From Chitinophaga ginsengisoli (lineage in GTDB: Bacteria; Bacteroidota; Bacteroidia; Chitinophagales; Chitinophagaceae), in NCBI RefSeq assembly GCF_003014595.1, contig NZ_PYGK01000005.1:434001-498000 (forward strand): a stretch of 64,000 nt of DNA, read 5' to 3'. A program made the position numbers and the translations under genes. Position 1 is the stretch's first letter, and every line of letters begins with the position of its first letter. Under the pieces are notes generated by a model, which made no database searches, was not told where the DNA came from, and saw nothing but the letters and a program-made list of their open reading frames with translations. Below, in pieces: positions 62,881 through 64,000 of the stretch.

Positions 62881-64000
<1,120 letters not shown>

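Overview
The window is a 64 kb piece of chromosome from a Bacteroidota bacterium, most likely Chitinophaga or a close relative in the Chitinophagaceae. The evidence is a fused nuoCD in a Bacteroidota-style complex I operon, a SusC/SusD pair driven by an ECF sigma/FecR switch, two secreted enzymes ending in type IX secretion (T9SS) sorting domains, a GH18 chitinase with chitin-binding and Ig-like modules, and several LytTR/AraC regulators. I saw no rRNA, tRNA, CRISPR array or intact transposase.

Layout. 1-6784 (minus): complex I genes nuoA-B-CD-E-F-G, with nuoG running off the left edge. 6931-25619: mixed accessory and housekeeping genes: a CBS-domain protein, a 735-residue orphan, a PL7-like polysaccharide lyase lipoprotein, an S41 protease beside a membrane AraC regulator, the modular GH18 chitinase, a DUF72 protein, a bestrophin-like channel and a matrixin metalloprotease. 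25702-32886 (minus): ECF sigma, FecR, SusC (with STN signalling domain), SusD and a terminator, a cell-surface-signalled glycan uptake operon. 33062-39879: lipase, DinB-like protein, GH29 fucosidase, M61 peptidase, an RRM protein and two unknown small genes.

40245-41563 is a compact RiPP cassette: a 51-residue lipoprotein-like peptide ending CPACGMG, followed after 38 bp by a DUF692/MNIO enzyme with an extra C-terminal domain. It resembles the chryseobasin (ChrA/ChrH) type.

42584-56881 is a second, larger RiPP locus and the most interesting part of the window: a TonB-type outer-membrane barrel, two tandemly duplicated double-glycine precursors with a K-C-H-C-T core motif, a radical SAM/SPASM maturase, an unknown helical protein translationally coupled to it, two more double-glycine-like peptides, a C39-peptidase ABC exporter, a short HlyD-like adaptor, a full-length LanB dehydratase, a LytS/LytTR two-component pair and a further Cys/Thr-containing peptide. 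No LanC cyclase is visible. The same spaced repeat (gtcgaaaaac, then tcgaa 21 bp later) lies upstream of both the first gene (barrel) and the last one (peptide), suggesting a common operator, probably for the LytTR regulator.

57153-64000: a GH43 lipoprotein, then a 4.1 kb block bounded by a 21-bp direct repeat. It holds two SDR oxidoreductases, HxlR and AraC regulators, a phased 11-bp repeat and gene relics, and ends at an aldo/keto reductase. Four recognisable broken genes occur in the window: an alpha/beta hydrolase, a hybrid two-component regulator, QueD and the tail of a TonB-dependent receptor.
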